This document shows, one piece after another, positions 47,467-57,600 of a stretch of 64,000 nucleotides of DNA. The notes beneath the pieces were generated by a model, which saw nothing but the letters and a program-made list of their open reading frames with translations, was not told the DNA's origin and did not search any database. How positions within the stretch are numbered: the first letter of the stretch is position 1; each line of letters opens with the position of its first letter. Made by a program: the position numbers and the translations under genes. The DNA comes from Halomonas llamarensis (GTDB taxonomy: Bacteria > Pseudomonadota > Gammaproteobacteria > Pseudomonadales > Halomonadaceae): positions 32,444 to 96,443 of the forward strand of contig NZ_JAMJPJ010000011.1 of assembly GCF_023555005.1 (NCBI RefSeq), in the 5' to 3' direction.

Positions 47467-48561
47467 TTGCATCTCAGCCGACGACAACTTCTGAAAGCCG
47501 GCATGGCAGGCGGACTAAGCGCCACGCTCTTCGGCTGCAACCTTCTGCCGCTCAAGGCGGGCTATGCGCCGGAACATTTTACCGGGGCGGTTGGCCTGTC
47601 AGACGGCGGATTCGGGGTGAGTGCCATAAACCGCCACGGACAGCCGCTCTGGCAGTCCCCGGTGGATACCCGTTGCCACAGTGGCTGCAATCGTCCCGGC
47701 GGCGCGCAGGTACTGTTCTTCGAGCGCCGACCCGGCTCGTCATTTTACGTGCTCGATCAAAGCAGCGGTGCCCGGCTTCACCACGTCAAGGCAGCTACTG
47801 GCGAGCATTTTGTGGGCCATGGCGTGTTTTCCCTTGATGGGCGATGGCTCTATGCCACCGCCAGCCGCTACGCCCAGGGCGAGGGTATCGTTGCCGTCTA
47901 CGATGCCGACGACGCTTACCGACGGGTCGACACCTTTGAGCTGGCGGGCATCGGGCCTCATCAGCTCACCCTGCATCCGAATGGCGAAACCCTGGTCATC
48001 GGCCTGGGCGGCATCCTGACCCACCCGGACTACGATCGCATCAAGCTCAACCTGGATACCATGCAACCGGCACTGGTCCTGATGAACCGTCGCTCCGGAA
48101 ACATCCTGGGTCGGTTTCATCCATCCCACCACCAGCAAAGTATCCGGCATGTAGATGTCAACCCTACCGGTGAGGTGTACGCGGCCTATCAGTATCAGGG
48201 ACCGCTCCACCAAGCGCCGCCACTGCTGGCCCGCCTGCAGGACGGTAGACTTCAGGAAATACGCTTTGACGACGCGACCCAGTCAGCACTGGCCAATTAT
48301 ATCGCCAGTGTGACCGCCCACCCCGAAAACGACCTGGTGGCCGCCACCTCACCGGTCGGAGGCACCGCGGTAGTATTCGAGGGCCGCAGCGGCAGGCTGG
48401 TAAGCCGTGCCTCCATCCCGGACTGTGCCGGGATCCAGGCATTGGCAGGCGGCGACTTTCTGGTTTCCTCGGGCCGGGGCAAGCTGGTCCGTCTAGGCAC
48501 CGACAACAAGTCCCGTGAAATCGCCAATCTGCCCGTCCACTGGGATCATCATCTCGTCTGA
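47467..48561 (+). CDS. DUF1513 family protein with twin-arginine type signal
   Basis: The last gene of the cluster encodes a DUF1513 protein, probably a beta-propeller, exported to the periplasm. The N-terminus has SRRQLLKAG followed by a hydrophobic stretch and a cysteine (LFGC), a likely Tat signal. AGGAGG lies at 47452-47457: it directly touches an ATG at 47458 but is nine bases from a TTG at 47467. The TTG is therefore preferred; the two differ by three residues. Function unknown. Confidence 0.82.
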   Translation: MHLSRRQLLKAGMAGGLSATLFGCNLLPLKAGYAPEHFTGAVGLSDGGFGVSAINRHGQPLWQSPVDTRCHSGCNRPGGAQVLFFERRPGSSFYVLDQSSGARLHHVKAATGEHFVGHGVFSLDGRWLYATASRYAQGEGIVAVYDADDAYRRVDTFELAGIGPHQLTLHPNGETLVIGLGGILTHPDYDRIKLNLDTMQPALVLMNRRSGNILGRFHPSHHQQSIRHVDVNPTGEVYAAYQYQGPLHQAPPLLARLQDGRLQEIRFDDATQSALANYIASVTAHPENDLVAATSPVGGTAVVFEGRSGRLVSRASIPDCAGIQALAGGDFLVSSGRGKLVRLGTDNKSREIANLPVHWDHHLV

Positions 48562-48991
48562 GCATCAGGCTTTATTTAAAACTGTCCGAACCATTGTACC
48601 TGTCTGATTCGGTTAAAAAGCGTGGAACTAGCCAGCCACAATCCCGCAATGGCGGAGAGGGGGAAGAAAGACGTACCAAGCGCTGCGATACATGAGATTG
48701 ACATGCGGACACGAGTCAGTCCGGCGTTATGGCATCACGGCCCAGGACTGCTCAGTATCCGATGAAAGCGCAAGGAGGTCACGGACCTGATCGAGGGAGA
48801 AGCCCAGTTTCCGGCAGCGCCGATGAAGCGCAGGCGACCCGACGATGGTGCCCTTGAGCATGAACAGGCCCTGCTCGGCCAGGCTAAAGTATAGCGACAG
48901 CTATGTGTTCACACAGCCTCGTCCGCTAGCAGACAAGCTTGCTAATTTCCGCTAGGGTAGCGCCTCACGCTGCCAAACGAATTCGTATTAC
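48562..48991. other. gene-free stretch with mobile-element remains
   Basis: This 430-base gap has no intact gene. It holds a MerR-type remnant at 48727-48835 and the right-hand inverted and direct repeats at 48907-48925. The glutaminase promoter should lie in the last 65 bases. The rest resembles nothing I recognise. Confidence 0.6.
48727..48835 (-). pseudogene. fragment of a MerR family regulator
   Basis: The minus strand reads HRRCRKLGFSLDQVRDLL then ALSSDTEQ, which is the second half of the MerR DNA-binding domain (RRCRELGFSLDQIRDLL is typical). No start or recognition helix precedes it, and a stop follows. It is a relic, perhaps of a metal-resistance regulator. Confidence 0.65.
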
Positions 48992-49912
48992 ATGCAAGAA
49001 TTACTCAACAACATTGCCGCCGAGCTTGCCCTTGAAACCGAGCGTGGCAAAGTGGCTGACTACATTCCTCAGCTGGCCCATGTAGATCCCCGTCAATTTG
49101 GAATCAGCCTGACCACGGTAGATGGCCAACGCTTTTCGGCAGGCTGCGCCACCACCCCCTTCTCGATCCAGAGTATTTCCAAAGTCTTCACCCTGACCAT
49201 TGCGCTGGGCAAATGGGGGGACGGATTGTGGTCAAGGGTCGGTCGAGAGCCTTCCGGCGACCCGTTCAATTCCATCGTGCAGCTTGAACACGAAGGCGGA
49301 AAGCCGCGCAATCCCTTTATTAATGCCGGGGCGATTGCCGTTGTTGATGCCATCATGATGGGCCACGAGCCCAAAGAGACCCTGGCAGAAATTCTCAGTT
49401 TTGTGCGCTACATTGCCGACGATAACAGCATTTGTTTTGACCATCAGGTCGCGGCGTCCGAAATGCAGCACAAAGACCGCAACGCCTCGCTGGCGCATTT
49501 CATGAAAGCCTTTGGCCGCCTGCGTCACGATGTCGACAAAGTGTTAGGCACCTATTTCCACCAGTGCGCGATTGCCATGAGCTGCGACCAGTTGGCTCAT
49601 GCCGGCTTATTTCTAGCCTCCGATGGCGTCAATCAGCCCAGCGATTTACGTGTGGTATCGCCCCAGCGCGCCCGCCGGATCAACTCGCTGATGATGATGT
49701 GCGGCCACTATGATGCCTCCGGGGAGTTTGCGTTCCGCGTGGGCTTACCGGGCAAAAGCGGCGTTGGCGGCGGCATTCTGGCAATTGCGCCCGGCCGCGG
49801 TTCGCTGGCGGTATGGTCACCGGGGCTGGATCACTATGGCAATAGCCTGCTCGGCACGCGTGCGCTGGAAATGTTTGTCCAGCACACCGGCTGGTCGGTA
49901 TTTGGGCACTAG
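48992..49912 (+). CDS. glsA: glutaminase
   Basis: A 306-residue beta-lactamase-fold glutaminase converting glutamine to glutamate and ammonia. The catalytic Ser61 and Lys64 are in IQSISKVF; the family stretches NPFINAGAI and GKSGVGGGI are present. Glutamate supply fits osmotic needs of a halophile. It begins just outside the proposed mobile segment. No strong ribosome site precedes the ATG. It converges with the Ada-like gene. Confidence 0.95.
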   Translation: MQELLNNIAAELALETERGKVADYIPQLAHVDPRQFGISLTTVDGQRFSAGCATTPFSIQSISKVFTLTIALGKWGDGLWSRVGREPSGDPFNSIVQLEHEGGKPRNPFINAGAIAVVDAIMMGHEPKETLAEILSFVRYIADDNSICFDHQVAASEMQHKDRNASLAHFMKAFGRLRHDVDKVLGTYFHQCAIAMSCDQLAHAGLFLASDGVNQPSDLRVVSPQRARRINSLMMMCGHYDASGEFAFRVGLPGKSGVGGGILAIAPGRGSLAVWSPGLDHYGNSLLGTRALEMFVQHTGWSVFGH

Positions 49913-49929
49913 GCTGTTTACGAACAGCC
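49912..49929. terminator. hairpin between convergent glsA and the Ada-like gene
   Basis: GGCTGTT and AACAGCC form a 7-bp stem around TACG. The stem includes the last codons of the minus-strand gene and touches the glsA stop, so one hairpin could serve both. Confidence 0.45.
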
Positions 49930-50781
49930 AGCTAGCAAAGGGGAATGCTGGGCGGCTTCCCAGGCCTGTACCTGCTGTTTGGTTTCAATGCCCCATCGAT
50001 AGCCGCCTAGCGCACCGCTTTGTTGAATCACTCGGTGGCAGGGAATCCACAGAGCAACCGGGTTAGCCCCCACGGCATTGCCAACAGCACGAGAGGCTTT
50101 CGGCATGCCCAGTGCTTGAGCAATCTGCGAGTAACTTGCCAGATGCCCATCCGGAATCGTCAGCAGTGCGCGCCATACGGCGATCTGGAAGTTGGTGCCG
50201 CTTACGTGTAGCGGCAATATGTGGGGTGTTGTCTCTGGCTGCGTTTTTGCTGTTTTTAGAAACAAGGCATCCACCACATAGCGGGTGGCCTCAGGCCGGT
50301 GGTTTAGCGTGCTGCGCGGCCACTGTTTGCCAAGTTGCTCCAACAGCGACGCCTGATGGCCAGCCGCCACAAAGGCCATTCGGCAGATTCCCCTTGGCGT
50401 CATCGCCACCAACACCTCACTAAAGGGCGTTGGATGCACGCCGTAGGTAATGTCAACCCCCTCCCCCTGGCGCTTGAATTCGCCCGGTGTCACCGCTTCC
50501 AGCTGCACAAAATGATCATAAAGACGTGAGCTACCGCTCAGCCCCAACGAATGCGCGGTCGTGTCCAAGCTTTCCGCTGAGGCAATCAGTTGCTTGCCTC
50601 TCTCCAGCGTCAGCGCCTGTAAAAAACGCTTGGGGCTGATCCCCGCATAACGGCAGAATATCCGCTGAAAATGGTAAGCGCTTAAATGCACCTGCGCCGC
50701 CACGGCGTCCAGACATGGCTGATCAGCGGCATTCGCCACCATGTAGGCCATCGCTTTTTCAATACGCGCGTAATCATTCAT
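49918..50781 (-). CDS. AraC-type HTH / methylated-DNA-protein cysteine methyltransferase
   Basis: A 287-residue Ada-like protein. Residues 1-105 are an AraC-type DNA-binding region (HLSAYHFQRIFCRYAGISPKRFLQ). The C-terminal half is an O6-alkylguanine transferase with the PCHRV acceptor cysteine. The N-terminal zinc domain of Ada, which senses methyl phosphotriesters, is absent, as in many bacterial bifunctional versions. It repairs alkylated guanine and may regulate its own synthesis. Confidence 0.92.
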   Translation of the reverse strand: MNDYARIEKAMAYMVANAADQPCLDAVAAQVHLSAYHFQRIFCRYAGISPKRFLQALTLERGKQLIASAESLDTTAHSLGLSGSSRLYDHFVQLEAVTPGEFKRQGEGVDITYGVHPTPFSEVLVAMTPRGICRMAFVAAGHQASLLEQLGKQWPRSTLNHRPEATRYVVDALFLKTAKTQPETTPHILPLHVSGTNFQIAVWRALLTIPDGHLASYSQIAQALGMPKASRAVGNAVGANPVALWIPCHRVIQQSGALGGYRWGIETKQQVQAWEAAQHSPLLAGCS

Positions 50782-50947
50782 AAACCGGTTCTCATCAGAG
50801 CTTATCGAAACACCGCATTCACCAAGCTTAACCAGCCCGTGCCATCACGCACACCCGAATCTTGCGCAATGGCGCGGTATCTCAATTTTGTTCAATACGC
50901 CGTTTAGACGCTACTGCAAACTGACGCTCCCCTTCAGGAGAATGATA

Positions 50948-51541
50948 ATGAGCGTTTCACTACTGTTACCCATGTCTGCGTTTGCACTGGCGGCGTCTAT
51001 TTCCCCAGGCCCGGTCAATATTGTGTGTCTGAGTAGCGGCACGCATTACCCCATCGCGAAAGGGTTAACCTTCGTGACTGGCGCAACATTAGGCTTTATA
51101 GCACTTTTTCTGGCAATCGGGGCGGGACTGTATTCACTGCTGCAGCTCATGCCAGTGCTGGAAGAGGCGTTACGCTGGGCAGGCATGCTTTTCCTGCTCT
51201 ATTTAAGCTACCAACTCTTTCGACATGACGGCTCGATTCATGGCCAGAGCGCCGATAAACCGCCTGGCTTTATCACCGGCGCCATGATGCAATGGTTAAA
51301 CCCCAAAGCATGGCTAGCGTCTGCCGCTGGCATCGGTGCCTATACCAGTGGTAACGACCCTTATCAGCTGTGGCTATTTGCCCTGGTTTACTTACCAATC
51401 TGCTGGCTGTCTCTGGCTAGCTGGGTCTATGCCGGTGCTTTTCTGAAGCGTTACATCAATCGGCCATTTATTTTACTGACCATTAACCGTTTTCTGGCTA
51501 TCTGCCTGCTGGCAAGCAGTTTATTCCTGGTGTTTCGATAG
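50948..51541 (+). CDS. LysE/RhtB family exporter
   Basis: A 197-residue LysE-type exporter with the opening AASISPGPVNIVCLSSG and the helix MMQWLNPKAWLAS. The ATG at 50948 is chosen because AGGAG lies seven bases upstream; another ATG at 50942 is too near. Its 3' end overlaps that of the AraC gene by 21 bases. Substrate unknown. Confidence 0.88.
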   Translation: MSVSLLLPMSAFALAASISPGPVNIVCLSSGTHYPIAKGLTFVTGATLGFIALFLAIGAGLYSLLQLMPVLEEALRWAGMLFLLYLSYQLFRHDGSIHGQSADKPPGFITGAMMQWLNPKAWLASAAGIGAYTSGNDPYQLWLFALVYLPICWLSLASWVYAGAFLKRYINRPFILLTINRFLAICLLASSLFLVFR

Positions 51542-52390
51542 TGGCCAACGGTATTGATTAGGCGTCGCGGCTACCAGGCGCTTAAACGTGCGCTGAAAAT
51601 GAGGTTGATCATTAAAACCGGCCAACAGGGCTGAATCAGCAATCGACTCGCCCTGTTTAAGCGCCCGTTGCCCCAGCTGAACACGCCGATTGACCAGGTA
51701 GGCGTGGGGTGTCAACCCATAATGCTGCTTGAACGCACGAATAAGATGCCCGGCGCTGTAACCGGTTAACTGACACAGCGTATCGAGGGAAACATCAACC
51801 GCAGCGTTTACCTCCAAGTACGCGGCTGCAGCGCGCAAGCCCTCCGGCGGCTGAGGGCGGGAAGCGCGGGTTTCATGCGCTAACGCCAACATCAGTGTAG
51901 TGAGAAACCCGGTGAGCGCCGTGTGCTTTTCTGAAATCGAGCGCTGCTGATCCAAGAGGCACGCTGCCATATCACAATAGTGGGCATATAAGTCTGGGGT
52001 TGAAATCACCGCTGTCTCGATATCTACCCAGCTAGGCGTCCCCAGCACGCCGATCTGATAGCGCAAGCCCGCCAGCCATTGCGCATCTACATACAGCATC
52101 AGATAGGCCCAGGGCTGGTTCTCAACCGGATTGCACGCATGCACCCAGTCAGGATTCATCATCACCAGATCCCCCGCGCGAATAGCGTACGTCGATGCTC
52201 GATAACAAAACGTACTTTTGCCTGAGGTCACCGCTCCCACCGACCACTCAACGTGGCTATGCGGCGCATAACAAACCTGCCTTGCGTCACTGATTTTTCG
52301 CAGTTCAACGTAAGGCAGACGGGCATCGCGCCAGAAAACAGGCGGCGGATGAAGGCTTGATGATTGAGACCCAGATGACGTGTTGTTCAT
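51521..52390 (-). CDS. AraC family regulator with cupin sensor domain
   Basis: A 289-residue AraC protein: N-terminal cupin-like arm (CYAPHSHVEWSVGAV, GDLVMMNPDWVHACNP) and C-terminal double helix-turn-helix (LCQLTGYSAGHLIRAFKQHYGLTPHAYL). The ATG at 52390 overlaps the preceding monooxygenase stop by four bases, so it is translationally coupled. Such regulators often control the adjacent LysE exporter, which is convergent here. Confidence 0.92.
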   Translation of the reverse strand: MNNTSSGSQSSSLHPPPVFWRDARLPYVELRKISDARQVCYAPHSHVEWSVGAVTSGKSTFCYRASTYAIRAGDLVMMNPDWVHACNPVENQPWAYLMLYVDAQWLAGLRYQIGVLGTPSWVDIETAVISTPDLYAHYCDMAACLLDQQRSISEKHTALTGFLTTLMLALAHETRASRPQPPEGLRAAAAYLEVNAAVDVSLDTLCQLTGYSAGHLIRAFKQHYGLTPHAYLVNRRVQLGQRALKQGESIADSALLAGFNDQPHFQRTFKRLVAATPNQYRWPLSKHQE

Positions 52391-52731
52391 ATCCCGTAAT
52401 CGCGCTCTACCCTGGCAATGCGTGTTTTGAAATGCTGGTACCACTGCTGATGCCCTAACCGCTGGGCTTCCTGATGTTCCGCGTGAGCTTTCCACGCTTT
52501 AATCGACGCGACATCGGCCCAGTAGGAAACCGTGACACCAACTTCCTCACGGGCCGATTCAACCCCTAGAAACCCTGGCTGCTGGGCGGCAAATTCAACC
52601 ATTCGGGCAGCCATTTCGTTGTAGCCGTTATCATCTATATCAGTCCGCAGAGACGTAAAAATAACGGCGTAGTAAGGCGGTTCGGGTGTGTTAGCAATCA
52701 AGGGCATCGTCTCGTCACATTCATCCGGCAT
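52387..52731 (-). CDS. antibiotic biosynthesis monooxygenase (ABM) family protein
   Basis: A 114-residue small ferredoxin-like-fold protein (YYAVIFTSLRTDID, QQPGFLGVESARE, VSYWADVASIKAWKAHAEH), typical of the ABM group, whose members include heme-degrading and quinone-oxidising enzymes. The ATG at 52731 has GGAGA eight bases upstream; a longer reading to 52809 lacks one. Coupled to the AraC gene. Substrate unknown. Confidence 0.83.
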   Translation of the reverse strand: MPDECDETMPLIANTPEPPYYAVIFTSLRTDIDDNGYNEMAARMVEFAAQQPGFLGVESAREEVGVTVSYWADVASIKAWKAHAEHQEAQRLGHQQWYQHFKTRIARVERDYGI

Positions 52732-52901
52732 AATAAAAGTCTCCGCCACTGAGTGGCCAGAGCCTATAGCAACTTTATCATAGCCATTGAACGCTGAATT
52801 TGTCTTCAATCACCGCAAGAGATGCGATATTTGCCTGCGTGAACGTTAATACGTTTACTCTGATTCAATTATGATCAATCTTTGAACTCAGGAATCCACC
52901 A

Positions 52902-53498
52902 ATGAATATTCTAATTCAGAGAGGCTTCCAGCTAGAAAAAGCAAAGCCTGTTGCCAAGCTTTATGAGCAAGCATTTGGCGCTAAATTTGCTAGCGCAATC
53001 TCTGACAGGGCACAACGCATCCAGTTGCTCTCCGCGTGTTTTATCCCAGCGTTTTCCTTTACCGCTATTTTTGAAGATGAGGTGATTGGACTAGCGGGAT
53101 TTCAACAGTCGGATGGCTCGCTAACGGCCGGCATCGATATGAAACAGCTGATAGAAGAGCTTGGCTTACTGAAAGGGCTTTGGGCCTGCCTGGTATTCAG
53201 TCTATTCGAACGCCGACCTAAACCCGGTGAGTTGGTGATGGATGGGATTGCTGTCGACAGCCGGTTCCGCGGCCAAGGCGTAGGCTCCCAACTTCTCGAA
53301 CAGATTATTGCGTACGCCTCGGATAATGGTTTCGAGACGGTTCGATTAGACGTTATCCATAGCAATCCAAGAGCAAGAAAACTGTACGAGTCCAAAGGCT
53401 TTGTCGCCGTAAAATACGACTATTTTCCCTACCTGAAGTGGCTAATCGGCTTTTCTGGATCAACCACCATGGTGTTAAAGCTAACAGATACCACCTAG
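52902..53498 (+). CDS. GNAT family N-acetyltransferase
   Basis: A 198-residue acetyltransferase with the acetyl-CoA loop RFRGQGVGSQLLEQI and the C-terminal NPRARKLYESKGFVAVK. AGGA precedes the ATG at good spacing. The 20 residues after that (YFPYLKWLIGFSGS) are hydrophobic. Substrate unknown; it stands alone. Confidence 0.88.
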   Translation: MNILIQRGFQLEKAKPVAKLYEQAFGAKFASAISDRAQRIQLLSACFIPAFSFTAIFEDEVIGLAGFQQSDGSLTAGIDMKQLIEELGLLKGLWACLVFSLFERRPKPGELVMDGIAVDSRFRGQGVGSQLLEQIIAYASDNGFETVRLDVIHSNPRARKLYESKGFVAVKYDYFPYLKWLIGFSGSTTMVLKLTDTT

Positions 53499-53551
53499 CA
53501 CAGGACTTCTACTTCTACTACTCTCACCCCTCACCTTCACTATGCCACATG

Positions 53552-54670
53552 CTAATCAGCCACCTTCAGGGTCGGCTGGGCACTTGACTCGGGAAACCTA
53601 TCCAGCCAGCTGGCCAAACAATCGAGAACACCATCCGCGAAAATTTTGTCACCCAACAGCCAAATTTTGAACAGTTTCAGCCAAGCATCCATGCCTTGAT
53701 GGTCATGTTTCACCTGATCTGACTTCACCAGGCTATGGTCAGCGCCGTCGACGCGGCGAACTTCGAAGAACGGTGCGGCTGAGCGCTCAAGCAGTTGACG
53801 ATAGGCAGTCGCGCTGGAAATCGGATCGACATAGGCATCATGGGAGCCAAAGAGCGCCAGCATAGGTACCTTGATAGCTTGCAGGTCGCTACGCACATCG
53901 GCTTGCCAGTTGCGCTTCGCGAAGCTCCAGAAAGCTTCACTCATTGGCTCAACGTCTACCTCACCTTCGATATGCTCCAAATAGGTTGCATAAGGTGCAT
54001 TGCGCTGTATTAATGCGTTGACCTGTTCAGCGGCATACTCTTTCGCCTTGATCTCCTGCTTTGTCAGGCCTTCTGCGATCATGCGTTGACGTCCAGAATA
54101 ACGCGATTGATCCATCCAATTGACCGCGCCCGACACCGAGATTAGGAAGGTAATATCATCGCGCAAGTTAGCAACCTTGGGCAGCACCCAGCCCGCTTGA
54201 CTAAAACCAATCAAGCCAGTTTGCCTCTCCCCCAGGCCAACGTGTGTATGCAGAAATTCAATAGCCGCAGCAACTTCATCGGACCGATCCGCCATTGATT
54301 GCAGTCGCCAATCGCCCTCGGACTCACCCACGCCGGGTTTGTCCCAGGACAGCGAGCACCATCCTTGCTCCGCAAACTGGCGCCACAAGGGTTCGTAGTA
54401 GCCATAAGCATCGCGCGGCATATCGCCGGAGCCGTGAACAAAAACCACGCATGAATCAGGCATAGCCGTCGAGCTTGGCAGTACCAATACGCCTTGCAGG
54501 GTGTTACCAGCGTGAACGAAGCTGATTTCCCTAAGCACCAAGGAATCTTCGTCAGCGATAATAAAAATCGCGCCTAAGCCCAGGCATAGCAGCAGCAAGA
54601 CAACAGCAATACGCCTAGCACTTGTGTTCTTAGTACTTGTGTTCTTAGCACTTACTGAGAAGAGTAGCAT
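53552..54670 (-). CDS. membrane-anchored alpha/beta hydrolase
   Basis: A 372-residue hydrolase with an N-terminal membrane helix, so the enzyme part probably faces the periplasm. The oxyanion motif HGSG, the nucleophile GFSQAG and late His in GADHSLVKS are seen. AAGGA lies before the ATG. It overlaps the RND gene by 19 bases and is last in the mipA-hlyD-RND operon. Two exact 15-bp units near the start repeat KNTST. Substrate unknown. Confidence 0.85.
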   Translation of the reverse strand: MLLFSVSAKNTSTKNTSARRIAVVLLLLCLGLGAIFIIADEDSLVLREISFVHAGNTLQGVLVLPSSTAMPDSCVVFVHGSGDMPRDAYGYYEPLWRQFAEQGWCSLSWDKPGVGESEGDWRLQSMADRSDEVAAAIEFLHTHVGLGERQTGLIGFSQAGWVLPKVANLRDDITFLISVSGAVNWMDQSRYSGRQRMIAEGLTKQEIKAKEYAAEQVNALIQRNAPYATYLEHIEGEVDVEPMSEAFWSFAKRNWQADVRSDLQAIKVPMLALFGSHDAYVDPISSATAYRQLLERSAAPFFEVRRVDGADHSLVKSDQVKHDHQGMDAWLKLFKIWLLGDKIFADGVLDCLASWLDRFPESSAQPTLKVAD

Positions 54671-57600
54671 GGGGGTTCCTTGGGCGGTTTGGTTGACGGA
54701 GCGACCTGGCGGGGTCGCTTCAGGTCCTGGGTAATGGCAATTAGCACAGGCACTAGGAACAGCATTAGAACGGTGGAGAATAGCTCGCCAAAGGCTAGCG
54801 AGGCCGCAGCGGGCTTCAGGTATTGGGCCTGTTCAGAGCTTTCTGAGAGCAGCGGCAGCAAACCAATCACCGTAGTGGTTGTGGTGAGAAAAATCGCCCG
54901 AAATCGGCTAGTGGCTGCAGCCTGAATAGCGTCATAGGGGACCATGCCGTCGGCAACAAGCTCGTTGTGGCGGCTCAGCATCACCAGACTATCGTTCACG
55001 ACCACACCGGCCAGGGCTAACATGCCGAACACCGATAGTAACGACAGGGCTAGGTCGAGATACAGGTGGCCGAGAATGGCGCCAACAAAACCGAACGGGA
55101 TAATTGCCAGGATAATAAAGGGTTGCCAGTAGGATTTTAACGGCACCGCCATGAGCATGTAGATCAATATCATGGCGATTAACAGGGCCTTCTTCAGGCC
55201 ACCCTGTAGTTCACCCATTTCTTCCAGCTCGCCTCCAAGATGAATGCCCAAATCTGGGTATTGCTGCTGGAGTTGCGGCACTAGTTGACTGAATATGGCC
55301 TGCGCTACTTCTTCAGGGGCAATCACAGTGCGGTCGATGGTGGCCGAAATCAGATTGACCCAGTGATTATTTTCCCGATAGACAGCCTTTGGCTTAAGGA
55401 TCTGTTCGACATTAGCAATCGCGGAGAGCAGTACCCACTGATCATCATGGTTGCGGATGTGGGATTGCAATAGATCATCCATCGTATTGCGTTGTTCAAT
55501 GCCATATTGCACTAGGACTGCTAACTCAGTGTCATCACGCTGAACTTTTTGCACCTCAGCGCCACCGAAAGCAGCGCTTATCTGCATCGCTAGGGTCTGC
55601 TGATCAAACCCCAGGTTTTCGGCAGAAGGCTTCAGCGTGACCGCAAGTTCAGCCTGGGCTCCAGCCATCGAATCACGGGGGTTATGCACTCCACCGATGG
55701 TATCCAGGTAATCCTTGAGCACATTTCCAGCCGCGACTAGCGTCGCTTGGTCGCCACTGGTCAATTTGATTTGGAAGCCACCGCCAATCTCTTCAGAACC
55801 CGTAAAGCGTAATTCAATGCTCCCTTCAAGTTGGCCAACTTGCTGACGCCAGCGCTGAATGACGTCTTGGATGTCAATACCTGGCCGCGCAGCCACCGGC
55901 GTGAGTTCAGCATAGATAGCGGCAGATTCAGCACTGCTAATCGCTTCGAAGGTAGTTCGCACAGGGGGTTGATCCAGGTCATGCTGCTGTTGTAAAAACT
56001 CACTGACAGCTTCCCCCTCGCGACGGATATGCTCAACATTAGCGCGGGTCAGTTCAAACGGTGCTCCAGAATCCATCTCCAGGGTGATGCTAATGACCTG
56101 GCCGGGCACCTCTGGGAAGAAAACACTTTTAACCATACCCTTCATGGTTAGCCCCAATACCAGCACAGCCACGCTGATGAAAAAGATTAGCGCTGCATAG
56201 CGGTGGCGAACCGTTAACGAAAGCAGAGGCACATAGCAACGGTCGCGCAGGAAAAACAACACAGCTTGAGCACTCAGTTGCACCGACTGCCAGAGACGGG
56301 CCACTAACCACTTAGGGGGGTTGCCAAGATCAATGCCAGCAAGGTGAACAGGTAAGATGAACTTACTTTCTACTAGTGAAAACACCAGCGCTAGGATGAC
56401 AACGCCCGAAAAGCTCGCGAGCACCTTGCCCAGGGGGTTATCGAGGATCAGCAGAGGAAAGAAAGCAGCAATAGTGGTCAGAACACCGAAAACGGTGGCA
56501 ACCGAAACCTTTGCCACCCCCGCTTCAGTGGCGGCAATGGGATTGTTGTTAAGGCGACGCTGCTCAAACACGCCCTCCCCAACCACCACGGCGTCATCAA
56601 CCAGAATGCCCAAGGCCAGGATGAAGCCAAACGTGGTGATATCATTCAGCGAGTAATCTACCCAGCTGGTACCGGATACAGCGATAGCGCCTAGTACCGA
56701 TACGGGAATTCCCATCGCCACCCAGAAGGCAAGTTTGACATCAAGAAAAAGGGCCAGAATCAGAACAACCAGCACCAGGCCTTGAAGGCCATTTTTGGTT
56801 AGTAGGCTCAGGCGGTCGCCTATATAGTCAGCGCTATCGCCCCACACGACCACGTCAACCCCCCGAGGCAATTGGCGGCGAAAGTCATGTAGCACGCCAT
56901 GAGTAACCTCTGAAATATGCAGTAGATTTTCCCGCTGGCCCACTAATATTTCCATGCCCGAAGAGGGCTGACCGTTAAAGCGAAATCGATAGTCACCCTC
57001 GACGGTCGTATCCTGGATAATGGCGATGTCACGCAACAATACTTGATCGCCGCCATGTTTCTTAACGATTGCAATGGCACCATACTCAGGCGCGTACTCA
57101 GCCTCACTATCAGCCCTGATATAGATACGACCTGCGCGAGTTCTCAGGGAACCAGCCTGAAACTCCAGTGAACTCGCACGAATACGTTCCACTACATCGG
57201 GCACGGTCAGGTTTAGCTGACGTAGTTTTTGGCTGTCGACTTCAATACGCAGCTCTTGTTTGTGTAGGCCCCAAACATTCAATCGCGATAACGTTGGCTG
57301 GGCCAGAAGCGCCTTCCTCAAACGCTTGGCGAGCTCATGCAAAGTGGTCTGCTCAGCATCACCGTAAACGTTGATATACAGTGCTGGATAGTCAAAACCA
57401 CTGGCGTCGATTTGCGGCCTTTCAGCCCTGGTAGGCAACTCGATCCCACTATCCATTCGCAAGCGTACCTTATCCAACAGCTTATCAAGGCTTTGACCGC
57501 TGGCACGCCTGACGGTAATTGTAGAGACGCCGTCGCTGGAGATCGCTGAAAGGCTGCGAACCCCTTCTAAGCCTTCTAAAGCCGTTTCGATTTTCTGGCT

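Larger units (their letters stand above)
42748..48925. mobile_element. putative transposon carrying the imelysin/di-heme cluster
   Basis: The 7-bp sequence TCGTCCG occurs at 42748-42754 and again at 48919-48925. Directly inside each copy are the inverted ends AGGCTGTGTGAA (42755-42766) and its complement (48907-48918), with weaker pairing further in. This is the layout of a transposed segment with a target duplication. Inside are a decayed transposase, a four-gene cluster and a MerR fragment. The repeats are seen; movement as one unit is inference. Confidence 0.5.
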
